Shown piece after piece: positions 1-62,359 of a stretch of DNA of 64,000 nucleotides. The notes under the pieces were generated by a model. It was not told the DNA's origin. It ran no database searches and was given only the letters and a program-made list of their open reading frames with translations. Both the position numbers and the translations under genes were made by a program. This DNA is from Heliopora coerulea (Eukaryota; Cnidaria; Anthozoa; Scleralcyonacea; Helioporidae), in assembly GCA_030142905.1 (NCBI GenBank), contig JASJOG010000006.1:777501-841500 (forward strand). The letters run 5' to 3'. Position 1 is the stretch's first letter. Each line of letters begins with the position of its first letter.

Positions 1-694
1 AATTATTCACCTATGTGTCGCTGGATAGTGGGAATCTTTGCCTCGCTTTACATTTTAGTATATACCCTTTAATATCCACATTCGGTAAGGAAGTGTTATA
101 TATTCATTTCAAGACGACTGGTTCTTAACCAACTATTCTGGTCCCTATACTCCAAGGAGAGGGAATTTTCGGGCTATGGGGGAATTTTACAATTGAACAA
201 AATAAATTTAAAAACTGGGTACATATGTACCCAATCAGTCCAGAACATTATGAGAATCAAAAACTATACATAGGTGTTGTTAGGATATCACAGATTTTCA
301 CACGACCATTTACTGAACAATTAACCAAATCATTCCCACGACAACAGCTGTTTCGATAACTACTAATAAAGAAATACAAAATAGTTTTCCATGTCTACAT
401 ATTGGTATTTAAACAGGTTGGATGTTGTGAGAACAGACCAATTAGAGCTCGCGTAGGAAGGAACTTATTTTATAACGGTCGACAACACCACTGTGACTGG
501 AGTAGAATATTGAATGAATATTTGGCATTTACACTCGACCACTTCAAATGGAGTTTGCCATCGATGAAGGAAAAATTTCGGATGTCAGAACGAAAGATTC
601 TCAGGTTGTGGATTATATACACAGCCAGAAGCCGAGAAGTTGAACACCAAGCTCTCATTGCTAGTGAAACACCAGGCAGAAATCGAATCGGGGT
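1..694. other. Intron or flank with no recognisable feature
   Basis: AT-rich non-coding sequence downstream of the last integrin exon found. The first 45 bases (ATTCACC...GGATAGTG) faintly resemble the dispersed TGAATAGTG repeat near 34.5 kb. The open frames here are not supported by any family resemblance. Confidence 0.5.
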
Positions 695-1033
695 GAGGAA
701 TATAAGAGCCCCGCAAATAGCTTTAAGCAACATCACGGAAACATATTATTTTGGGAATATTTAATAACTAACGTTTCATTACATCTTTCATAACATCTTC
801 AGAGTGAATAATTACAGAGTGTGTCGGCATTTTTATAGCTGACTGTTTACTAGACTATTTAAAAAAATATTTTTGTAAATAGTCTAGCAATAAAAATGCC
901 GATACACTCTGTAATTATTCACTCTGAAGATGTTACGAAACATGTAACGAAACGTTAGTTATTAAATATTCCTAAAATAATATGTTTCCGTGATGTTGTT
1001 TAAAGCTATTTGCTGGGCTCTTATATTCCTTAC
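695..1033. mobile_element. Short inverted-repeat element with hammerhead-like core
   Basis: Two arms (about 695-842 and 888-1033) are near-identical reverse complements over roughly 145 bp. The centre contains a further palindrome (CTAGACTATTT against AAATAGTCTAG), so almost the whole element folds on itself. Each arm carries CTGAAGA, then GTTAC...GTAAC, then GAAACGTTAG on the outward strand (right arm 924-957). No coding capacity is seen. Confidence 0.85.
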
Positions 1034-3432
1034 TCGGACCAAGCTCTCATATTTAAAACCATTGGGTCAAATATTGATATCATTCATTAGAGTTATTTTA
1101 TGGTGGCTCCGAATAACTCTCCATCTGGGGTGTCGGTAGTTCGATCGGCGATTAGTGCGCCTGGGTCATCAGATGGTCGGGGGTTCGATCTCTGTCTGCG
1201 TCTTAGAAAACGCTTTTCTAAATGAACGAGCTTTACGAACGTGCATTTATCATCTGTTACAACACCAAAATCACAGATGTACAACATTTGTGCCGTTCGC
1301 TTAACAGTCCTCAATGTTTTTTAAAAAAACGAAAAGAAATCACTGAGGTATCATTGAAAATAGGTGACTTCTCGGTATCATTCTGTAAAATATGAAAATT
1401 GCAGCAAATAATTTCTCTAATTTAATGTTGAAATTAAAGGAATGAAATGTCATAACCCAAGGAATTTTGTCACTGGAAATTTTTCCGAAAGAGTTCTAAG
1501 TGTGTCTAAGTGGAAACAGATAAAAGCTTTCCGAATGGCAAAATCGAGCTGGTTGCAAGGATAGCCGGGTCATACAAAGAAGGACTTGATTTCCATGGAT
1601 TTATAGTCTATTGGTCTCCGACACCACTCCAAAGGCGGCGAAGACGCAAGAATTGCGAGGAAGGGATGGATTGCTCGGTGTGTTAAGGGTGAGAATAAGA
1701 AAACAAAAGATAAACATGGTAGTCGGTAGGCTTGTTAGAGAGACATTTTAACTATACCACCAATAACAGAAGTCAAATCTCAAGGAGTGATATGCTAGTT
1801 TTGCTGAATTCCCAGGTAAGTTTACCAAATGAAAGTCATCACCAAAGTTGATGAATTGCTGGACCATCCCTCACGTGCAAGACGCCGAACCAGAACGGTT
1901 ATCAATAAATCTACTATACAAACCAAGGAGGGGACCAGTGTACCTTTCTAAGACCTGTTTCTCGACATAACCAACAAATAGACTAGGGTAATCTGAACCC
2001 GTTGTGCCTGTGAAACATGACCTATTTGTTTGCAATGTTCATCGTCAAATGAAATTGTATTTCGATTGAGCGCTTGACCTACTATACGAAGTAATGTGGT
2101 TGTGGACGGTTCTTGGCGTGTGCGCTGTTCAAAGAAAAATATCAATGATTTTAAGCCACTTTTCATCCAATAAATCATGATGGTGGGATGACTGTCAAAA
2201 CTTTACTGACGCATGTGCACAATTTCGATGTGTTTGTTTAGACACCTGACGTGCAGGTGTAACAGACAACTTAAGTTGACTTGAGTGTGATTTTAACTCG
2301 TATCTCGAGCTAACAGGATTAATGCTGCTAAATGAGGTAATGAGTCAACTTTGAATGGTACGCTCGTTTATATATTCCAATTCAAGTAAGCACCATATTC
2401 TCGCGACCGTGATTCGCGAGGTTGTGAAGCATTTCGATTATGCTTTGCGATCATTTTCTCGGCGATGTAAGACAAAAATCTATGATTATCATTTGAGTTG
2501 AGTTTCGCGGGGTAGGATAATCATTACAATTGACGCAAGGCCTGATGATCCAAAAGCGACGAATTATTATTTTAAATTCTGAGGAAAATTTTTGAGCATA
2601 ATGCCACAAAAAAACCTGGAGTTTTCGCTTAAAGATCTTGAATGGATTCATCGTGGACTGATGCAGGGATATTTGAACGTGACTTGTCCTTCAAAATATA
2701 CGGAAATAATATATAATATATAAAATATACAATAGTATAATAAATATAATAAAATAAAATAGACATAAAACAATAGATTAGCATTGTTCGTTCTTTGAAC
2801 TCATGCCAGCTCTGGTGGGTGATTCTGAAATAGAACTGAAACACTGCATGTCCTCACGGACAAGGGTCAAATTGTCATGTAAACCTCTCGTGCATGTAAA
2901 TTGGATTACACAAGCATATTGTTCCCAGTTGATTCCACATCTCATCCAGTAAAGCTACAGTCCAGTTACAATGCAGATCAACGCAAGGCGAATTCTACAC
3001 CCGGAAACGTCGTTTCGTGGTATAAACTGATTGGATTCTCGTCAGGTTTAGCACTAAGCCCACGAGAAAAAGGAAAAACCGCTACGCGCGAAGAAAATCG
3101 TCCACTGAAAAAGAGGTTTTAACCCAATATAACCGTAATCCGCTCTTAATCTTCGAAATACGGGGCAGATTCAGACTGGACGTTGGGGGTGAGTAAGTAA
3201 AACGCACCAACAGCTACCAAATCGCCAGTTTTTTTTGTATTTTCAGCTTACCGTGGCTACTTTCTCGTACCCTTCATGGATTCGCCCTTCCTTTAAGTCG
3301 ACCATGAAACCGACGTAAAAGATCGCGCTCGCGATTTATTTACGTGCAAACTGAAAGTACGCGACTCAACGTCACTCCTCATCTTTCGTCAGTCATAGAG
3401 ATCAGTCAATGGTAAATTTAAATTGTACAAAC
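1034..3432. other. Non-coding stretch, possible tRNA-derived repeat
   Basis: Mostly featureless. Near 1180-1191 the sequence GGGTTCGATCTC resembles an RNA polymerase III B box, preceded at 1100-1170 by sequence that could be a decayed A-box half, so a tRNA-derived SINE is possible. An AT-rich run (ATAATATATAATATATAAAATATA) lies near 2708-2731. No integrin exon could be identified. Confidence 0.3.
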
Positions 3433-56128
<52,696 letters not shown>

Positions 56129-56206
56129 CTGAAAAAGAAAAAAAAATTTAAAAAGTTTTCAGGAAGTTAAAACAATGTTAGGTTCAAAATTTTAATAGGC
56201 TACCCA

Positions 56207-56425
56207 ATGACCAGACCAAAAAAGGGGAAGCTTTTCTTGTCTCCTGCAGCTATTGCTGCCACCGGAGATGGATTTGCCGTAGCCAATGCTATGAACTCTA
56301 CATCAGTGAGACCAGCCAATGTCTCTGACAGGTCTGATGAACACCTTCATTCCATAACAAAGAACAACATTGACAAGCCTGTCACCCAATGTTTCAATCG
56401 TGCTAATCAGGTACTGGGTATTTAA
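56207..56425 (+). CDS. Unrecognised small ORF
   Basis: 72 codons starting MTRPKKGKLFLSPAAIAATG, fairly rich in Asn, Ser and Ala, in the long integrin intron and 120 bp from a LINE 3' end. I do not recognise it. It could be the remnant of a transposon protein or chance. Confidence 0.15.
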   Translation: MTRPKKGKLFLSPAAIAATGDGFAVANAMNSTSVRPANVSDRSDEHLHSITKNNIDKPVTQCFNRANQVLGI

Positions 56426-56546
56426 TACACGTTCAATAGTGTTAAAACTAAATTACAACGTGTTCACAAGTATTAAGTATATTACATTAATTACAACAGA
56501 AGTTTAAAACTTTTACATATTATTGTTAAAAAGACGCTAAGAAATT

Positions 56547-57197
56547 TTATTTATCAAGTTTAAAATTATACACATCGATAGCATGAACAACAGGACTTTT
56601 TCTAAATCGTTCAGTTTTACAGAAGTAATTATACACCTTCTCGCCATTTGTCCGGGTCTCTCTTTCTCTTATATCGTTTACTTTTTCCGGTAGTAAACTG
56701 TGAAGTCTGTGAGATGGTTTTAACAGGTCTTTAATTAGAGCAGCACATAGATTATTTCTACGTTCTTCTAATGTCAATAGATTACTCTGTGATAATAGAG
56801 AGTCGTATTCATCGTGGCTTCGATAAATTATTCTCAGGGCTCGTTTTTGAATTCGTTCAATGTTTCCTTTCTGCATTTGTGTCAGGCCTCCGCTCCAAAT
56901 TTGCGCCCCATATTCGTGTACAGACCGAATCACAGTGCAATAAAAGATTAATAGGTCACTTATTGGTGCACCGTAGTTCCTTAGGATCTTTAAAAAATAA
57001 AGGCGCTTCGCAGCTTTTTTAGTGATGTACTCGGTATTGGTGTTCCATTTGAGGTCATCGTCTATCCATATACCTAATAGTTTATACGATTTTACTCGAG
57101 ATATCTGGTCGTCACCAATATGAATTAGTGGTAGAGTAGTTTTGTTTTTCCGAAAGTCAATTAGCATTGTCTTGCATTTTGCCGTGTTCAATTGCAT
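56547..57197 (-). pseudogene. LINE reverse transcriptase thumb and C-terminus
   Basis: 216 codons from MQLNTAKCKTMLIDF through SYKLLGIWIDD, EYGAQIWSGGL and RIQKRALRII to the stop. No catalytic D-D is present because the deletion removed it. The open frame is long and intact. Confidence 0.85.
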
Positions 57198-57201
57198 TCT
57201 T

Positions 57202-58214
57202 TCATCTTTGGCAAATTGGATTACGTTGTTTACGTTCCTTATTACGCATTACTCTGAAATCGTTCATTTTTCCTTGTTGATACAATCTATCCCTTTTGAT
57301 GATCATTTTTTTAATTCGGCCTGATATAAAGGGTTTATCATTCTCATGCACTTTAACAGTTTTCAACGGGAAAACAGTGTCAATCATCTCAAACGTTACA
57401 GATAAGAACGCTTCCACCTTACTATTTATGCAAGGGGAATTATACACTGCTGTCCAACTTTGCCGACTAATAAGTTTTTCGAATAGCTGAAGACCAGAAT
57501 CCTTTATAGGTAGGTTGACAATTTTCTTAGTTTTACCCTTATTCGATGTTTGTATTTTGGGTCTCCAAACTATGACGTTATGGTCTGAATTGCCAAGAGG
57601 AGGGAGAACTTTTGGATCCTCGTAAAATGAGTAAGCATTGCTTAATATAAGGTCCAGAATTGCTGTGCCTCTTGTAGGTTTCTTAACGACTTGCTTCAAT
57701 TGGCAGTGACTAGTGATTATTTTCTCTCGAAAACCGTTACCCAAAGGATTAAAATCACCTGCTGCAACAGTTAACATATTTGGGCTTTCGCCTGTAAGTG
57801 TGTCGTAGCAAGAGAAGAAATACTCATAAAAATCACCAACTTCTCCAGAGTTTAGGGATGGTGGTAAATAGATGCATGCAACTGCAATTTTGAAATAGGT
57901 CTGGGTAGCCATTTTGGACGTAATACAATCCATAAGCATTCGTGAGCTGAATTAGAAAGACCTTGACGTGTCGTGAAAGGGATTGTGTCTTTAATGAAAA
58001 CGGCAACACCTCCCCCTTCTCTACTTTTCCTGTCGTTTCGTATTTCACTAAATCCAGGAATACCAGAAAAATTTAAAGCTTCGTCAGGAATGTCATCGGA
58101 TAGCCAAGTTTCGGAAACTATTACTATGTCTGAGTTATGATTATGGATAACAAACGCTAGCTCATCCATTTTATTAAGGATGGATCTCGCATTGAGGATC
58201 AAAATGTTAGGCAA
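57202..58214 (-). pseudogene. LINE apurinic-like endonuclease
   Basis: Two overlapping frames (58214-57852 and 57939-57202) together give a nearly complete endonuclease: N-x-R (LNARSILNK), E of SETW, Y of ACIYLPPS, D-F-N, and S-D-H of GNSDH. All key residues remain, so only one frameshift near 57912 separates it from an open frame. The following linker (ISGRIKKMIIKRD) is the usual lead into a reverse transcriptase that is absent. Confidence 0.87.
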
Positions 58215-59140
58215 TGATCTTTGGGTATCGTTGGTTTAAGTCTTCGAACCTTAATCAAATTACTATAGTTATGAACATTACGATTAGAGCGCATTCTTTC
58301 GATGAGGTCATATTCATTTTCGAGACTACGATTTGTTACACGAATAGGAATAAAGTTTAGTTGACGAGAGGGCTTGATATTCATTCGTGTTTCAGTCCTT
58401 TTTCACGGGTACTGTTGGTCTACGACGTTGTTATATGGTGCATCAGTCTTAGGTATTGTCCAATTTGGGGGTCGCTTTGCCCTGAACCCATGATGAAAAT
58501 AAGGAACTGCAGGGACCACATGGTATTGCCTTTCAAAATTGTTGCTTGTCGAATTTACATCAGGTATTTGAGAGCTGTTATATAAAGTTGAAGGACCAAA
58601 GTTATTCAATTCGTTAGGATGACTACAGTTGTACCATTTCTTGCCCCGGCTAACACGTAAGCAAAATGTCAAGTTTTTCGGTCTACGGCGGTTGGTATTA
58701 TCCGTCTGCACTTAGTTGGATGACTCATTATAATCCCGTGAATAACCGTTCCATTGTTTTCTACGACGTTTGTTAATTTGCTTAAAGTTAATTTTATGTT
58801 TCTCACGATATTGCAATAGCTGTCGCTTAATCGAGTCGGTCATGATATCGTTTTCCATTGAATGGGTAGCGATATTGGTTTTATGCATTCCGCGATATTC
58901 TAACAATTGTAAGTTAATAAGTCCGTCGAGTCAGGATCTTTCGTTGTTTTGTCTGAAGGCTTGGATTGTTGTATGCTAATTTGGTCACTAGTATTCAATA
59001 CATTGTGGTCTCGTTTCCCTTCGTTTCCAACAAGATGAATTAGTGGTAATTGCCGACAGTCTTCGACACACTTTTCTGTAATTTCATCAAAATTCCGTGT
59101 ATGTGGCATATTAATAAAATTAGTATTATCGGCGGTAATT

Positions 59141-59349
59141 ACTGAAGTGATAATTTGAATATGGCGGACAAGATGGCGGGTCTAGCAAGTCAGTAAATGT
59201 TCTGGTTGTCGGTCGGAAATAAGCATGAAGATGCAACATTTATTATACCTCCGATAATACCATATGTTGCCTGACCTAGTGGATTAGGTTTTTCGCCGCC
59301 ATCGACCTAGGAAATTAATATTTGAAGTGAAAATGCAGCAGAAACCGAT
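59141..59349. promoter_or_regulatory. Gap between two head-to-head retrotransposons
   Basis: About 200 bp separating the 5' ends of a minus-strand LINE and a plus-strand retrotransposon. GTATTATCGGCGGTAA (59127-59142) recurs inverted as TACCTCCGATAATACC (59248-59264). It also holds GGCGGACAAGATGGCGG, a YY1-like CAAGATGGCGG core. Promoter function is inference. Confidence 0.35.
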
Positions 59350-60114
59350 ATGATCGTACACAAACACAAACTCGACAAATTCCTGCTTCTTTTAAATGCA
59401 AACTGTGTCTACGGAATTTTTCCACAAATCATGGGAAGAATATCCATCTTTCAACAAGACGAAGTTCAAGCGAATGTCAATATCACAATACGGAGTCAAT
59501 CAACACCAACGCAACTTAAAATTTGGGGAGATTATACTAAAGACGAAATTCACCAGAAGATCGATGAGATTTGTGAGGAAATCGTATTTTGGAGACGGAA
59601 CTTATTTAAACTTCCGAGCGGTGCAGGAGGAAAGAAATTTATTGCTGAGACAACAAAGTGGATTGAATTTTGGAATCAAGGGGCCATTGAGTTTAGAGAT
59701 ATTGCTCTAAAAGTCCTCATGGTAAGGCCTGCCTTACTTCTCCAGAAGCCAACATTTAAGTCAGCGGCGAAAGAACACTCCCGGTGTTTGTCAAGGCGTT
59801 TGATACAATGGGAGCTGGGTAAACTAGGTGAATTGCTTCGAGAGGTTAGTACGATTCAAGCCAAATTGCCAACAAATCTCAAGAGACTAAATGAAGAGAG
59901 GTTAGCTAAAACCTTTGCCAAGCTTGTGCTGGAAGGAAAGATAAATGCTGCTATGAAGCTTTTGGATCAACAGAGTAGCAGAGGTGTACTCCCTCTATCC
60001 CAAAGTACTATAAATGAGTTGAGATGGAAACATCCTGAGGCAAGCGAAGCCGATCCATCATTGTTAAAGACGGCGAACCTCCATTTGTCGACCCTGTTAT
60101 GTTTCAAAATATAA
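59350..60114 (+). pseudogene. RLE retrotransposon protein, N-terminal part
   Basis: 254 codons. Contains EICEEIVFWRRNLFKLPSG and AKTFAKLVLEGKINAAMKLL, predicted helical, ending in ASEADPSLLK. The right frame then continues one register over, as DGEPPFVDPVMF, so the stop at LCFKI is caused by a single-base shift near 60070. The true start may lie upstream; 59350 is simply the first Met. Confidence 0.75.
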
Positions 60115-60776
60115 CAGAATCTACCATTACAAATGCAGTCCTACGGACAAGGGGGTCTGGTGGGCCCTCTGGTTTAGACGCAGATGGGTGGAGGAGAATC
60201 TTGGTGTCGAAGAATTTTGGAGCTGTTGGCCAAAATCTTAGGAGTGCATTAGTCACCTTTGCAAGAAAGATTAGCACTATTGAAACGGAAGTCTTTGTTG
60301 AAAATGGCAGAACATATACTAACCTGGAAGCTTATACCGCTTGTCGGCTGATTCCTTTAGATAAGAACCCGGGGGTTAGACCTATTGGTGTCGGGGAGGT
60401 ATTGCGAAGGATTGTTGGGAAAGCTATACTTTCAGTTATTAAGCCAGAAATCATGAGTTCCGCGGGAAATTTACAACTCTGCGCCGGACAAGCGGGTGGA
60501 TGTGAGGCTGCTGTACATGCCATGACTGACATCTTCGACGAGGAGTCTACTGATACATTGCTCCTGGTGGATGCAGACAATGCCTTTAACTCCCTTAATA
60601 GAAGGGTCTTTCTCCACAATATCAAGTATTTATGCCCATCGATGGCCATTTATATCAGAAACTGTTATATTGTACCATCTCGCCTATTTGTACTTGGAGG
60701 AACTGAAATTTCTTCATCAGAAAGGACCACACACAGGGTGATCCCCTCGCAATGCCAGTATATGCCATTGGCATAA
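60099..60776 (+). pseudogene. RLE retrotransposon reverse transcriptase, fingers and palm
   Basis: 225 codons with TRGSGGPSGLDADGWRRI, CRLIPLDKNPGVRPIG, AGQAGGCEAAVHAM and motif A LLLVDADNAFNSLNRRVF, where the first catalytic Asp sits. The tail after SSSE is out of register through a 2-base gain near 60730. Confidence 0.82.
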
Positions 60777-62359
60777 ACCCCTTGTTGGAGTTAATTAAAT
60801 CCGAAACCCCAGGAGACACAACAATGAAACACGTAGCTTTTGCAGATGATCTGGGGGGTGCAGGTGAATTGCTGGAATTGCGATGTTGGTGGGATAATAT
60901 TGTGTTGTGGGGTCCTAAGTTGGGATATAACCCAAATCCTTTAAAGTCGTGGTTAGTTGTAAAGCCAACGGTAGAGGAGAAAGCAAGAGAAATTTTTGGG
61001 GGAACCAACATTAACATCACAATAAATGGGAGAAAGTACCTTGGTGGCTACATTGGAAGTGAAAGTGGACGTGGCAAATACGCCGAGGATTTGGTAAGCT
61101 CGTGGTGCAATCAATTGAAAGTTCTGTCGAAGATCGCAAAGACAGAACCACAGGCAGCTTATGCAGCATTTGTCAGCGGGTTCAAACACAAACTGACGTA
61201 TTACATCAGAACAATGACCAACATCAAGGAACATCTGACGCGACTGGATGCAATGGTGGATAATTTGTTTATCCTGGCAATTACAGATGGCCACATATGC
61301 ACCGTAGATGAACGACTTCTGCTCTCCTTGCCAGTAAAGAAAGGTGGTTTGGCAATACCTATCTTTTCCGCTGTTGCGGATTTTGAGTTTACTAACTCCC
61401 GCGCAGCTACCGAACAGCTGGTTGAATATATCATCAATCAAGACAGTACAGCACTATTGGATAGCGAACAACAAATGAATACAAGGAGAAGGATTGCCAA
61501 GACTAGAGAAGAGTTGAATAACAACATTTTGCAACAGCTTCGTGAGAAGCTGAACCTAGAACAACGTAGGGCAAATGATCGGACAATGATGAAGGGTGCA
61601 TCCAGCTGGTTAACAATATTGCCATTAAAGTCAGAGAACTTTGACCTGAATAAAAGGGAATTTTATGACGTGCTCAACCTTAGGTATCGTTGGACACCAA
61701 AGTATCTTCCATCTACATGTCCTTGTGGCAAGAGATTTGATGTTGATCATGCGATGACGTGTATGAAAGGCGGATTTGTCCATAGGAGACATGACGAAGT
61801 CCGAGATCTGTTCGCATCCCTTCTTAAGGATGTATGTCATGATGTTGAGGTCGAGCCACATCTTCAGACCCTGACAGGAAAAGTTTTAACCAGCAGTGCC
61901 AACTCCTCTGACGAAGCTCGGTTGGATGTTAGTGCGCGCGGTTTTTGGCAAAGGGGGCAACGTGCATTTTTTGATCTCAGGGTTTTTAACCCTTTCGCAA
62001 AGAGCCGCCTTTGCCAGAAACTGGATATGGTTTTCTCGCGTAATGAGAACGAGAAAAAGCGACACTACAACCAGCGAATTATTGAAATCGAGCACGGTTC
62101 CTTTAGCCCTCTTGTGTTTTCACCATATAGCGGAAGCGGCAGAGAAGCAGAGCGATTCCTTACTGAATTAGCCCAGAAGTTATCTGACAAGAAGCAGATG
62201 GACTGTAGCATTGTCATTCATTGGCTAAGAGCAAAACTATCATTTAATTTATTAAGATCGGCAGTGCTATGTGTAAGAGGCTCCAGAACAATCAAACATG
62301 AACTGAACACAGATCTTAGTGGAACAGAAATTGCAAACGTGATTGGAAAGATAAAGTAG
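60752..62359 (+). CDS. RLE retrotransposon RT motif C to nuclease, 535-codon open frame
   Basis: Intact long frame. Residues 1-35 hold motif B end and motif C (HVAFADDLGGAG), then a thumb with YLGGYIGSESGRGKY, a long helical region, the C-P-C-G-K-R-F-D-V-D-H-x3-C knuckle, RRHDEVRD, and ARLDVSARGFW...RAFFDLRVFNP, read as a restriction-like nuclease. It ends in a basic/helical tail at TAG 62357. The intact length argues for recent activity. Confidence 0.82.
   Translation: MPVYAIGINPLLELIKSETPGDTTMKHVAFADDLGGAGELLELRCWWDNIVLWGPKLGYNPNPLKSWLVVKPTVEEKAREIFGGTNINITINGRKYLGGYIGSESGRGKYAEDLVSSWCNQLKVLSKIAKTEPQAAYAAFVSGFKHKLTYYIRTMTNIKEHLTRLDAMVDNLFILAITDGHICTVDERLLLSLPVKKGGLAIPIFSAVADFEFTNSRAATEQLVEYIINQDSTALLDSEQQMNTRRRIAKTREELNNNILQQLREKLNLEQRRANDRTMMKGASSWLTILPLKSENFDLNKREFYDVLNLRYRWTPKYLPSTCPCGKRFDVDHAMTCMKGGFVHRRHDEVRDLFASLLKDVCHDVEVEPHLQTLTGKVLTSSANSSDEARLDVSARGFWQRGQRAFFDLRVFNPFAKSRLCQKLDMVFSRNENEKKRHYNQRIIEIEHGSFSPLVFSPYSGSGREAERFLTELAQKLSDKKQMDCSIVIHWLRAKLSFNLLRSAVLCVRGSRTIKHELNTDLSGTEIANVIGKIK

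Larger units (their letters stand above)
56540..59140 (-). mobile_element. LINE with endonuclease fused to RT thumb (internal deletion)
   Basis: Minus-strand order from the 5' end near 59140: a basic N-terminal region in broken frames (59109-58199), then an APE-type endonuclease (ILNARSILNKMDELAFV, VSETWLS, GGGVAVFI, AGDFN, GNSDHNVIVW), then at about 57235 a direct jump to the C-terminal half of a reverse transcriptase (MQLNTAKCKTMLIDFR, SYKLLGIWIDDDLKW, RSVHEYGAQIWSGGL). The fingers and palm, including the Y-x-D-D site, are missing. A frameshift lies near 57912. It ends with the stop at 56547. Confidence 0.87.
59290..62359 (+). mobile_element. Non-LTR retrotransposon with C-terminal restriction-like endonuclease
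   Basis: Nearly full-length single-protein element on the plus strand with just two frameshifts (near 60070 and 60730). In order: N-terminal domain with WRRNLFKLPSGAGGKKF and RLAKTFAKLVLEGK; reverse transcriptase with GPSGLDADGWR, RPIGVGEVLRRI, motif A as LLLVDADNAFNSLN, TQGDPLAMPVYA (restored across the frame break) and motif C as AFADDLGGAG; then a zinc knuckle C-P-C-x7-H-x3-C followed by RRHDEVRD, and ARLDVSARGFW with AFFDLRVFNP, the PD-(D/E)xK-like nuclease. This layout is that of the R2/NeSL/CRE-type group. No Myb or zinc-finger N-terminus is seen. Confidence 0.85.

Noticed and set aside
402..764. 120-codon plus ORF
   Set aside because: Its 3' part runs into the foldback arm at 695 and no family resemblance is seen.
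60332..61441. Minus ORFs across the RLE retrotransposon
   Set aside because: Antisense shadows of the plus-strand reverse transcriptase frame.
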